Positions 1-8,028 of a DNA stretch of 64,000 nt are shown here, one piece after another. The stretch covers positions 17,443-81,442 of the forward strand of contig BCJU01000001.1 in NCBI GenBank assembly GCA_001600355.1, read 5' to 3'. The DNA comes from Meira nashicola (lineage: Eukaryota; Basidiomycota; Exobasidiomycetes; Exobasidiales; Brachybasidiaceae). The notes beneath the pieces were generated by a model, which worked only from the letters and a program-made list of their open reading frames with translations, had not been told where the DNA came from and did no database searches. How positions within the stretch are numbered: position 1 is the stretch's first letter; each line of letters opens with the position of its first letter. Position numbers and translations under genes: made by a program.

Positions 1-1491
1 TTGGCTTACAGTGGTAACAAGAGCAGCGGAGGCGTTGAAATGGTCATCGTGGGAGATGACGTAGCTGTAGGCCGTGAACGAGGTGGTTTGGTTGGCCGTC
101 GTGGTTTGGCCGGTAACATCATCACTTGCAAGGTTCTCGGTGCAGGTTCAGAAAAAGGTTTGAACGTAAAACAATTGAAAACTTTGGGTGATGCTTTGAT
201 TGATGGTACGGTATCAATTGGTACCTCTTTGGATCATTGTCACGTCCCAGGTCGCTCCAAGATCGCAGAAGACTGGGGTGCTTTACCTGCAGAAGCATGT
301 GAGATCGGAATGGGTATTCACAACGAACCCGGATTCAAAAGATTAGAGAAAACTCCACCGGCTTCCGAATTGATTCGAGAAATGTTGCATTTGCTCTTGA
401 ATCAGAATGATACAGATCGTGCATACGTTGCATTCGACAAAGATGATGCACCTGCTGTTTTATTGAACAATTTGGGCGGTGTAAGTCAATTGGAAATGAA
501 TGCTTTATTGAATGAAGTGATTACCCAATTGGCCGATTCGTATGGCTTACATCCTTCACGTTGTTATGCCAACCAATATATGACATCTCTTAACGCGCCA
601 GGGTTCGGTATCTCCTTGGTGAACCACAAGAAAATCTTGAAAGAAACTGGACAAGATGTTTTGGAATTGTTAGATGCTCCAACAGATGCATACGCATGGT
701 CAGGTGTTCGTACAGGTTGGGGACAAGGTACGGGAAAGCCACGCGATCGTAAAGCAGAAGAAGAAGAAGCGATCGAAAGATTGAAAGCTGTTCGTCAAAA
801 AGGTGGCAGTGTGAGCGGATTAACGGATGATGCTAAATCTAGTCAAGGTGGTCCAACAAACGGAGACCCAGAATTGACTAAACGAGCAATTACAAAAGCA
901 TGCGAAAATGCGATTGCAGCAGAACCAGATATGACACGATTCGATACGATCGTTGGTGACGGAGATGCAGGTGAAACGTTGGAGCATGCTGCCAAAGCTA
1001 CGATTGAAGCATTAAAGAAAGGAGAGATTGATCTCAATAATGCCGCAGGTACATGTTTGAGTATCGGAACAGTTTTGGAAAGTGCAATGGGTGGCACGAG
1101 TGGTGCAATTTATGCTCTATTCTTTGCTGGTTTAGTTCAAGGTTTGGTTACCGGACCTGGCAAAGCAGGACAAGCTGCAACGATTAATGAATGGGGTTAT
1201 GCAGCCAAAGCAGCATTGACAAATTTGGGCACCTACACACCCGCACGTCCGGGCGATCGTACTTTGGTAGACGCACTTACTCCATTTTGCGAATCATTGG
1301 CAAACGGCAAATCGCTTGCAGATAGTGTTGCGGCCGCCAAACAAGGTGCTGAAGCTACAAAGACGATGAGAGCTCGTTTGGGTCGTGCAACTTATGTTGC
1401 TAGCATGGATGATAAGAAAGATATGCCACCTGATCCAGGCGCATGGGGTGTTTGGGCTTTGGTTGACGGTTTAAGTCAAATTCTAAAGTGA
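1..1491 (+). CDS. DAK1: Dihydroxyacetone kinase, 5'-truncated by window edge
   Basis: ATP-dependent dihydroxyacetone (glycerone) kinase, which phosphorylates cytosolic dihydroxyacetone to DHAP in glycerol use and DHA detoxification. The frame is open from base 1, so the first ~90-100 residues of the usual ~590 lie outside the window. Seen: the rest of the DhaK domain (visible residues 1-~245) with the SLDHCHVPG segment (78-84) that carries the histidine region forming the covalent hemiaminal with substrate, then a charged linker (~246-285), then the DhaL nucleotide domain (~290-496) with GDGDAG (319-324), whose aspartates hold Mg-ATP. The two-domain single chain is the usual yeast form. No intron is visible. 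EMC6 follows on the same strand after ~300 bp. DAK1 and DAK2 paralogues cannot be told apart here. Confidence 0.93.
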   Translation: MAYSGNKSSGGVEMVIVGDDVAVGRERGGLVGRRGLAGNIITCKVLGAGSEKGLNVKQLKTLGDALIDGTVSIGTSLDHCHVPGRSKIAEDWGALPAEACEIGMGIHNEPGFKRLEKTPPASELIREMLHLLLNQNDTDRAYVAFDKDDAPAVLLNNLGGVSQLEMNALLNEVITQLADSYGLHPSRCYANQYMTSLNAPGFGISLVNHKKILKETGQDVLELLDAPTDAYAWSGVRTGWGQGTGKPRDRKAEEEEAIERLKAVRQKGGSVSGLTDDAKSSQGGPTNGDPELTKRAITKACENAIAAEPDMTRFDTIVGDGDAGETLEHAAKATIEALKKGEIDLNNAAGTCLSIGTVLESAMGGTSGAIYALFFAGLVQGLVTGPGKAGQAATINEWGYAAKAALTNLGTYTPARPGDRTLVDALTPFCESLANGKSLADSVAAAKQGAEATKTMRARLGRATYVASMDDKKDMPPDPGAWGVWALVDGLSQILK

Positions 1492-1792
1492 ACAACATAC
1501 TAGATCGAAATTTCATACAATACCTTCCGTTACCTTTTACAACAAAGAAGAGAAAGAAATATGATGAATAATTGATAGCATGTTGTGCGCGAACGATTTT
1601 GATAGGTATTTGTAAAGAGTATGCACGTAGGTACGTAAGGTATGCACATTCAGAATATACATAGACTACATAGACTATGCACGCCGCTAAATTTGCGCGA
1701 TCTTAAAAGGGTATTCTTCTCCTCACTCCCTTCACCATTACTCCAAAAGTACGGCGTCAGATTAAGAAATTATCATTTAATACCCTGACAAG
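1492..1792. other. Intergenic, DAK to EMC6
   Basis: About 300 bp without a gene: the DAK 3' region and the EMC6 promoter. It is AT-rich and contains a duplicated CATAGACTA motif at about 1662-1682 beside TATGCAC elements. Related motifs recur in other spacers of the window (see findings). Confidence 0.5.
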
Positions 1793-2453
1793 ATGGATTC
1801 AACAGGTCAATCTGGTGCGGTGGGCGCTCCAATGGAGATCACACAACAACTTCATTTACAACGCTTCTGTCCCGAAAACGTCGCTCATAATGCGAAACAG
1901 CTGTATTAGTGAGTAGTAGGTTTAGGAATACAGTAAAAATATGGAATTTCCACGCTAGACCGACTTGCTAATAACCCTCTCAATACACTCTCATTGCATA
2001 ATTTTTGTACCAAACAGTATTCGATCGGTCGTCACCTCTGTTGCAGGCTCTTTAGCAGGTGTTCTTGGTTTGATTAATTTGACTGGCTTTTATCTTTATC
2101 TGGGCACAATCTTGTTCACAAATTTAGCCATATTATTATTCAACGTACATTTTGATCCTCAAAGATATCTCTTCTCCTTTAATCCAGTCCCTGTCGAGAA
2201 GAAAGGACAGAATCAGAGCGGAAAAATTGATTCAATTGGCGAAAATTCATCATTCTTGCAATTGACGTGGCCTTATCTCTCATTTTTACTAGAAGGTGCT
2301 CAAGAGATGGCTTTCGGATATGTTTTATGGTGGACACTTTGGACGGCTTTGATACATGGTGCGTATGAATTTGTTACTTTATATTCAGTCGAAGAAGCTA
2401 ATTTTCATACTAAACACATGGTTGTTTTCTTCTCTCTCACAGTGTTTGACTGA
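1793..2453 (+). CDS. EMC6: ER membrane protein complex subunit 6 (three exons)
   Basis: Small subunit of the EMC, the ER insertase for tail-anchored and polytopic membrane proteins. Model: exons 1793-1908, 2018-2358 and 2443-2453, giving 155 aa. Introns are 1909-2017 (GTGAGT donor) and 2359-2442 (GTGCGT donor, CTAAAC branch site, TCTCTCTCACAG acceptor); both joins keep frame. Seen: the NAKQLYYIRS N-terminal motif (33-42), a Gly-rich LAGVLGLINLTGF segment (51-63) opening the first helix pair, a ~50-residue hydrophilic insert, and a last helix VLWWTLWTALIHVFD that matches the family's short C-terminus ending in HV[YF]. This ending requires the 11-nt last exon. Retaining intron 2 stays open and would add 28 residues. 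The residue pattern is diagnostic of the family, so confidence is high. Confidence 0.88.
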
Positions 2454-2567
2454 GTTCAAAGGTCAACTTATTTCAATCTCTGTAGAATAAACAATGAAAA
2501 ATTGGAGAATAAAATTGCACCTTCGAACGAACAGGATGTAGGTAATCGGGATAGATTTTTGAATTTT

Positions 2568-2801
2568 TCAATCATTCTCGTTCAATTTTGCCGATAATTG
2601 AGCGAGTTCTTCTTTACTCTTGGGGGCTTCCAATTTGCTTGCTGTAGCTGAATCAATCACAACAGGACCCGGAGTACCCGAAAGGGCAGCTTGCGTTGCA
2701 TTTGCAGGTTGAAAAGGAGCATTTGTGTTTGAGTGATTATCTTGCGGATGTGGTTGAATGGTGAACTTTTGTTCTTCATCTTTGTTTTGTTGAGAAGACA
2801 T
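2568..2801 (-). CDS. Small hydrophilic protein, unknown function
   Basis: A 77-residue frame from the ATG at 2801; an upstream ATG at 2834 would add 11 residues, but MSSQQNKDEE is the more typical start. The protein is polar and acidic, with a His/Asn/Gln-rich N-terminal half and a C-terminal segment EAPKSKEELAQLSAKLNE that could form one amphipathic helix. There is no signal peptide or membrane span. I do not recognise a family. It is convergent with EMC6 (~115 bp between stops) and divergent from the DUF1770-like gene. Being short and compositionally biased, it is only a probable gene. Confidence 0.45.
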   Translation of the reverse strand: MSSQQNKDEEQKFTIQPHPQDNHSNTNAPFQPANATQAALSGTPGPVVIDSATASKLEAPKSKEELAQLSAKLNEND

Positions 2802-3275
2802 GGTATGAATTGTCTGATGATTAAGAAAGAGCAAAAGTTAGCAAATAAGTTTGATAATTTTGTTTCGTTTTTGATGGTACGAACAAAAGTCAATGGTTTA
2901 TGTAAGAGATAATTCTGTTTCTTGTAAATCGAAATAGTGGATGGTGTATCTGATGATAAAGGGAGCCTTTATTTCATTGCAGTATATATCATCAGGCCAG
3001 GTACAAATGTAGTATATGCATACATCCATCCACTTGATAAAGTTACAATTGCTCAGCGCTCGAGCCATGAATTAGTCGCAAGGCAGTGTAACAGTCAGCG
3101 CCGGCGCGCTCTCCGCTTTTTGCTCAGTCAATATAAATGTGTAATAAGATTACGTCGTGACGTAATAATGTTTTATAACCACAAAGGATTGGCTTGTTTT
3201 TACCATCTCTTGATGACAATTATTAGCTTGCAATTTTGTAGCTTGTAGGCTACATGAGTAAGTCGATGGCATAAG
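2802..3275. other. Divergent promoter region
   Basis: About 470 bp between the small minus-strand gene and the plus-strand DUF1770-like gene. It has a GC-rich patch (CAGCGCCGGCGCGC near 3098) inside AT-rich DNA and TGCATACATCCATCC near 3016. An open frame at 2937-3248 has no recognisable content and is left out. Confidence 0.5.
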
Positions 3276-3755
3276 ATGTATTCCGAAGACGAAGTGAATG
3301 ATTCAGCCTCAAGTAGCCATATTTCAGATCGTTCAGGTAGGCGATCAACAAAACGAAGCAAAAACACAAATATACCAATCAAGAGTGTACCGGATTTACG
3401 ATTTGAACAATCTTATTTAGCCTCAATACGCGGATTTATACATGAAGAAGATGATCAAAAAGCCAAGACGATCAAAAATTCCGAAAAAAATTCTACTCCA
3501 ATTGATTTGAAAAACAAAAAATCTGAATCTCATCTTTTAGATGTAACAACAACAAGATCATCGCATGGCGAACCAGAACTTTGGCTGGGAAGATTGCGAA
3601 TTGAATGGTTTTCCCTACTATATCTTACTGTGCGCGATCAGCTTCTATCGCCAATCATTCAAGGAGCAGTATTCGGCATGGCAGGCTTAGCTTTTGGACA
3701 ATTTAGAAATTTTTTGATCGCTCGTAAAAGTTCAGGTCGACAAGGTGAAAGATAA
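3276..3755 (+). CDS. DUF1770 (Atg43-like) mitochondrial outer-membrane protein
   Basis: A 159-aa single-exon protein. Seen: an acidic Ser-rich N-terminus, the PDLRFEQSYLASI block at 39-51, a polar linker, then RLRIEWFSLLYLTVRDQLLSPIIQGAVFG (residues ~107-135) leading into a short Ala/Gly-rich hydrophobic segment and a basic tail. The PDLRFEQSYL block followed by one C-terminal membrane segment is the signature I associate with the fungal DUF1770 family, which includes the fission-yeast mitophagy receptor Atg43. From that I infer a single-pass outer-mitochondrial-membrane protein, possibly a mitophagy receptor. I saw no clear AIM/LIR. The family assignment is moderately sure; the mitophagy role is inference. 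Confidence 0.62.
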   Translation: MYSEDEVNDSASSSHISDRSGRRSTKRSKNTNIPIKSVPDLRFEQSYLASIRGFIHEEDDQKAKTIKNSEKNSTPIDLKNKKSESHLLDVTTTRSSHGEPELWLGRLRIEWFSLLYLTVRDQLLSPIIQGAVFGMAGLAFGQFRNFLIARKSSGRQGER

Positions 3756-3854
3756 TTCGTAATTTCTGATGGCATGTAAAATCTATTGTTAAAAAGGTAC
3801 AAATACAGTATTTTATTTTTTTTCAAAGATGCTTTTATTTTTTTCTCTCTTCAT

Positions 3855-4322
3855 TTAATTGGCTGGAACGTTTTGATGAAGTTGCTTTTCGCGTACTGTA
3901 GCTGCTATTACGCTTCGAAGTGTTCTTCCAAAGGTTCCTAATAGCTTGTCATCTCTGCGTTGAAGGTATGCATCCAAACCGCCATATTTTGAAATCGTAC
4001 GTAAAGCTCTCGAAGTGACTCTCGTTTGAATAACGGTACCTAAAATATCGCTTCGTAAAGAATGATTTTGAACGTTTGGCTTCCAACTTCTCAAAGTTTT
4101 TTGAACAGATTTAGGAATACTATTTCCTGTTTGTAAAACTGAACCATCATACAAGCCTCTCTGAGATCGTTTAAACACTTTACCTGATTGTATTGCTTGT
4201 GCTAATGTAGGACGAGAAGCAGGAGAAGATCGAGCAGATGTTTTTGACGAATTTCCTGCTCCTGAACCACGTGAACCACGATAAGTCGTACGTGAAGTTC
4301 GTAAAATGGAAGTGATGAACAT
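3855..4322 (-). CDS. MRPL24: Mitochondrial large-subunit ribosomal protein bL28m
   Basis: bL28 family component of the mitochondrial 54S large subunit (yeast Mrpl24). The 155-aa frame has a Ser/Arg/Thr-rich N-terminus without acidic residues (1-~40, presequence-like), then KRSQRGLYDGSVLQTGNSIP (51-70), the bL28 core with its basic 'G..V..GN..P' pattern, and KTLRSWKPNVQNHSLRS, equivalent to the 'RRWxPN' block that contacts 23S rRNA. The C-terminal VTSRALRTISKYGGLDAYL matches the bacterial 'VSTRALRTIDKxGGLD' end. The first ATG (4322) is used. The gene is divergent from IMP4 across ~305 bp and convergent with the DUF1770-like gene. Confidence 0.88.
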   Translation of the reverse strand: MFITSILRTSRTTYRGSRGSGAGNSSKTSARSSPASRPTLAQAIQSGKVFKRSQRGLYDGSVLQTGNSIPKSVQKTLRSWKPNVQNHSLRSDILGTVIQTRVTSRALRTISKYGGLDAYLQRRDDKLLGTFGRTLRSVIAATVREKQLHQNVPAN

Positions 4323-4627
4323 GATAAATGAATGGAAAGAAGAGTCAATCGAATAATTTGATCCTTCCTTTTGTTGTGATGAGGTTGATTATGAGCGTAC
4401 AAATTGAGTTTTGACAAAGTAGACTAGAATAGTGTAGCGCACATGGGGGGAAGTGCGACAAAAAAAAATACCAAATCACGTGAACTTTTATTTTTTTCCA
4501 CTTTATGCAAGTTGTCATTAGGCTCTTAGAATATTTCAAAGTACACAAGAACGATTGCCATCAAAAACCTCAATCATCATCTTTCTTCCTTTACATAAAA
4601 AGGAATAAAATCGAATAAAACGGAATC
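4323..4627. other. Divergent promoter, bL28m / IMP4
   Basis: 305 bp shared upstream region of two ribosome-related genes. It contains a G-run (4445-4450), an A-run near 4460 and AT-rich DNA ending in a purine-rich AAAAGGAATAAAA stretch just before the IMP4 ATG. No further gene seen. Confidence 0.5.
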
Positions 4628-5521
4628 ATGCTTCGAAGACAAGCGCGGGAAAGACGTGAATATATTCATCGTAAATCACTCGAACAACAAGAACAACAAT
4701 TATTCGAACGTAAACAAAAAGTACGTCAATTATTAGCAGCCGGTAAACCGATCCCTAAAGAACTTTTACAAGGTCACAATGATGCTTCATTTTCGGCCGA
4801 TTTGCAAAAGTTAGCCAGAGATGTACCACTTGATGAAGCTCAATCGGCACCTTCAACTTCTTTGGATGACGAATATAGCTTAGCAGGTCAATATGATCCA
4901 AAAATTTTAATCACAACTTCTCGAGATCCTTCTTCTCGTTTATCACAATTTGCAAAAGAAATTCGATTAGCAATACCTAATTCTGCAAGATTAAATAGAG
5001 GTGGATATACTATGAAAGAATTATCGGCAGCTTGTCGTAGTAATGCAATGACTGATCTGATCGTTATACATGAACATCGTGGTATTCCAGACGCACTCGT
5101 TATTTCTCATTTTCCACATGGGCCAACTGTGATGTTCACTTTACACAATGTCACCTTACGTCATGAAGTGGAAGCACACGGAAGTAGTACGATTAGCGAG
5201 CAATATCCTCATTTGATTTTCGATGGTTTTCAGTCAAAGTTAGGTAATCGAATTGGTGATGTATTGAAATTTTTATTTCCCGTACCAAAAGAAGATTCAA
5301 AAAGGGTAATGACTTTTGCCAATCAAAGAGATTTCATTTCTTTTAGACATCACGTTTTCGTAAAAACAAGTCATAGAGAAGTTCAATTGGCAGAAGTGGG
5401 ACCGAGGTTCGAAATGAAACCATATGAGATTCGACAGGGTACTGTTGAACAAACGGAAGCCGATATCGAATGGCAACTTCGACCCTTTATGAACACGGCT
5501 AGAAAACGCAATCAACTTTGA
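4628..5521 (+). CDS. IMP4: U3 snoRNP protein IMP4 (Brix domain)
   Basis: SSU-processome subunit that, with IMP3 and MPP10, stabilises U3 snoRNA/pre-18S rRNA base pairing in the nucleolus. 297 aa, close to the usual ~290. Seen: the N-terminal basic coiled helix MLRRQARERREYIHRKSLEQ, the linker with GKPIPKELL, then a Brix domain (~85-270) starting with ILITTSRDPSSRLSQFAKEI and containing the NRGGYTMKELSAACR and HRGIPDALVISHFPHGPT blocks, the GNRIGDVLKFLFPVPKED turn and the FRHHVF...EVQLAEVGPRFEM strand pair. It ends in the typical IEWQLRPFMNTA motif. Single exon. Its 3' end faces UTP15, another SSU-processome gene, 152 bp away. Confidence 0.95.
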   Translation: MLRRQARERREYIHRKSLEQQEQQLFERKQKVRQLLAAGKPIPKELLQGHNDASFSADLQKLARDVPLDEAQSAPSTSLDDEYSLAGQYDPKILITTSRDPSSRLSQFAKEIRLAIPNSARLNRGGYTMKELSAACRSNAMTDLIVIHEHRGIPDALVISHFPHGPTVMFTLHNVTLRHEVEAHGSSTISEQYPHLIFDGFQSKLGNRIGDVLKFLFPVPKEDSKRVMTFANQRDFISFRHHVFVKTSHREVQLAEVGPRFEMKPYEIRQGTVEQTEADIEWQLRPFMNTARKRNQL

Positions 5522-5673
5522 TGATATTCAAACACTCTCTATTCATTCACTGTATTATAATCATGAGAATTTATACAAAAATGCTATACCCTCAAACAAA
5601 TTGCTTTAATAATGCCTAATGTATCAAAATAAAAGTACAAAAATTACAGAATTAGAAAGGGAAAAAAAAAGTC

Positions 5674-7386
5674 CTATGTCATTGAGGATCTCATTAAAAT
5701 CATCTCTAATGCTCCTCGAACTTGCGTTAATTGTCTTTGAACGTCAATCTCTTCTGAAATTTTTGACCAAATTTTACCAAATAATTCATCGATAACGGGA
5801 GATTGGCCTAAAACGGGAGCATAAACATCCATAATAACGTCCATACAATCGCAAACGATTGGCGTCCAACGTGCATTTGCAGAATGACGCAAAAAAAATC
5901 GCAAAAGAGGTTCAAGTGTGACATCATCCCTTCCTGAGATCGCTCGTCTAAGACCGTCCAAGATGATATTGCCATTGACATCAATTGTGCTCCTGATACG
6001 TAATTCATCCAATACGGCAAACGTTACATCTGTGCGAACGCCTTTTCGAAGGACTTCGTCCAAAGCATCTCGATAGCGAAATGCTTTCAATAATTTATCA
6101 TGTGTACGCAACTTTTGACGTTCTTTTTGAACTTTTGTTTGTTTGACATCCTTTTTTGGTGGAAGAATTGCCTCTTTTTCTTCTTTTACGTCATGATCGA
6201 TATTGTTATCAAGTAAGTCTGACAAAGGTACCGAAGTTGGGTTTTGTGAGGTTCCGGAAGGTAAAAAGTATTGCAATGTTTGACTATTTTGAGCTGCTAA
6301 TCTTCGATGTTGAGATTCAGCTGCTGCTAAATTACGTTTGCGGATACATAATGTACCATCAGCCATACCCGTCACTATTTGCGATTCATCCGGACTGATA
6401 CCCAAACAAAGTATAGGCGCAGAATATCGCATAGTATGAACGACTTTGTATTCCTTTTCCGGATCGTATACTTTCACGAGTTGATCAAGACCGGCCGTTA
6501 AAACTCGAATTCCGCCTAAACCTGTTTCTGCACTTGCTTCTGCTCCACTAGTCATACTGATAGCTAAAGAAGTGATAGTTTTGCTATGATTAGAGACAGC
6601 ATGTCTACATCTACCACCCATCATTAGATCCCATGATCGCAAAATAGGTCCTCCAGCGCTTAATGCAGCACCACCACCACCTGTTGGAAAAATTAAAACG
6701 TCTTCTACCGGTGCTCCATGTTGCATAGTGATTGCACATCCGCCGTTTTCTGACATTCTTGCATCCCATAAGCGAACTGTGCTATCATACGAACCTGAGA
6801 GTAGCAAATTTGCATTATCAGGAGATACCAACACGCTGCGAACGTAATCTTGATGATTTGTAAATATTCTTTGTTCTTTCTCTTCCGGAATATCCCATAA
6901 TCGTACCGTTCTATCATCAGAGGCACTTGCGATCTTTGTTGGATCACAAGAAAATTTGACAGAATGAACGGGTAATTCATGTCCTTTCAATTGTCGAAGA
7001 ACGGATTTAGATTGAGCATCAAATACTTGTACAAGGCCGGAATCATCTCCAGCAACGAGCAATTTTCCATCAAAACGAAAGGCACCACTCCTTGCAACAT
7101 CCTTAAAGCGACTAAAAACTTTCGTTACCTTGATAGTACGCATATTAAACACCTGAACCCGCGTTGCCGAAGTGACGGAAAATTTTTGCTTTGAAGCGAT
7201 AGAAGCAGCATCGTTGCTCGAATTCGATAGTATACCAGTTGAAGGAACGAAGTTAATAGAATTAATTGGTGCAAATTCTTTTATAAAGATGGGCGAACTA
7301 AATTGTTGCCAATATCGTGCTTCAGGATTGGATTGAAAAGTTTGAGGCTGCAAAGAGGCCAAAGTGCCCGTTTTACGAAATTCCAT
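5674..7386 (-). CDS. UTP15: U3 snoRNP/t-UTP subunit UTP15 (WD40)
   Basis: t-UTP/UTP-A subunit of the SSU processome, needed for early pre-18S processing and efficient Pol I transcription. 570 aa, single exon. Seen: an N-terminal WD40 propeller (~35-350) with clear VRLWD repeat ends at 161-165 and 204-208, preceded by SASDDRT and SGSYDST, and a terminal ADGTLCIRKR strand. A linker follows, then the UTP15 C-terminal helical domain (~425-565) with HDKLLKAFRYRDALDEVL and LEPLLRFFLRHSANARW, the part that tells UTP15 from generic WD40 proteins. It is convergent with IMP4 and divergent from the arrestin gene. Confidence 0.93.
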   Translation of the reverse strand: MEFRKTGTLASLQPQTFQSNPEARYWQQFSSPIFIKEFAPINSINFVPSTGILSNSSNDAASIASKQKFSVTSATRVQVFNMRTIKVTKVFSRFKDVARSGAFRFDGKLLVAGDDSGLVQVFDAQSKSVLRQLKGHELPVHSVKFSCDPTKIASASDDRTVRLWDIPEEKEQRIFTNHQDYVRSVLVSPDNANLLLSGSYDSTVRLWDARMSENGGCAITMQHGAPVEDVLIFPTGGGGAALSAGGPILRSWDLMMGGRCRHAVSNHSKTITSLAISMTSGAEASAETGLGGIRVLTAGLDQLVKVYDPEKEYKVVHTMRYSAPILCLGISPDESQIVTGMADGTLCIRKRNLAAAESQHRRLAAQNSQTLQYFLPSGTSQNPTSVPLSDLLDNNIDHDVKEEKEAILPPKKDVKQTKVQKERQKLRTHDKLLKAFRYRDALDEVLRKGVRTDVTFAVLDELRIRSTIDVNGNIILDGLRRAISGRDDVTLEPLLRFFLRHSANARWTPIVCDCMDVIMDVYAPVLGQSPVIDELFGKIWSKISEEIDVQRQLTQVRGALEMILMRSSMT

Positions 7387-8028
7387 TGTGATTATTTTTA
7401 TATGTGAATGCTGTTTTCCTTGAATCGGTTTCCTAATCTTTTGTCCTGTATCGAGTCATCATAGCTTCCATACAAGCAGAAATTCAATACATTACGTCCA
7501 AAGATGGAATCAAGGATGATGGGGAAACTATACTACCACAATATTTGGCCTAGCTAATAATAATTTATGCACGACTTTTTTTCTTCTTTCTAAAATTCAC
7601 GTGTGCTAACAAAATTCAGAGCAGACGCGAATTTTTTGGCTTCGGAAAAGACGCACAGAAAAATATGTGTAAACTATAAATTCTTGTATGCATGCATGCA
7701 CATAGCAAATTTAATTTTGTTTTTATCAGGAAAGCCGGAACGGGCATGCACTATGCGACTGAAAGTCCGCAAGTATGTATTATGCTATGTATGTACATAT
7801 GTAATTATGCAGACATAATAGAAGAGGTTTTATCAGTATTCTCGTCTATTTATGCAACTTGCTGCACAAATTCGATACTTTTGTATTTTTTTGGGAGAAA
7901 GATAATTTGATAACTGTTCAAACTTCCTTTTCACTTTTGAGATAAGTACCTTTTCATATCCTACTATCATACTTTAAATGATAATTGTCATTCTTACGAT
8001 TAAGAATTAAGACAATCTTAATTCTACG
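7387..8028. other. Divergent promoter, UTP15 / alpha-arrestin
   Basis: About 640 bp of AT-rich non-coding DNA. It contains an overlapping TGCATGCATGCA element at 7689-7700, GTATGTACATATG-type alternating sequence near 7790-7800 and an ATTAAGA/TCTTAAT dyad at about 8002-8020 just before the arrestin ATG. No RNA gene seen. Confidence 0.5.
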
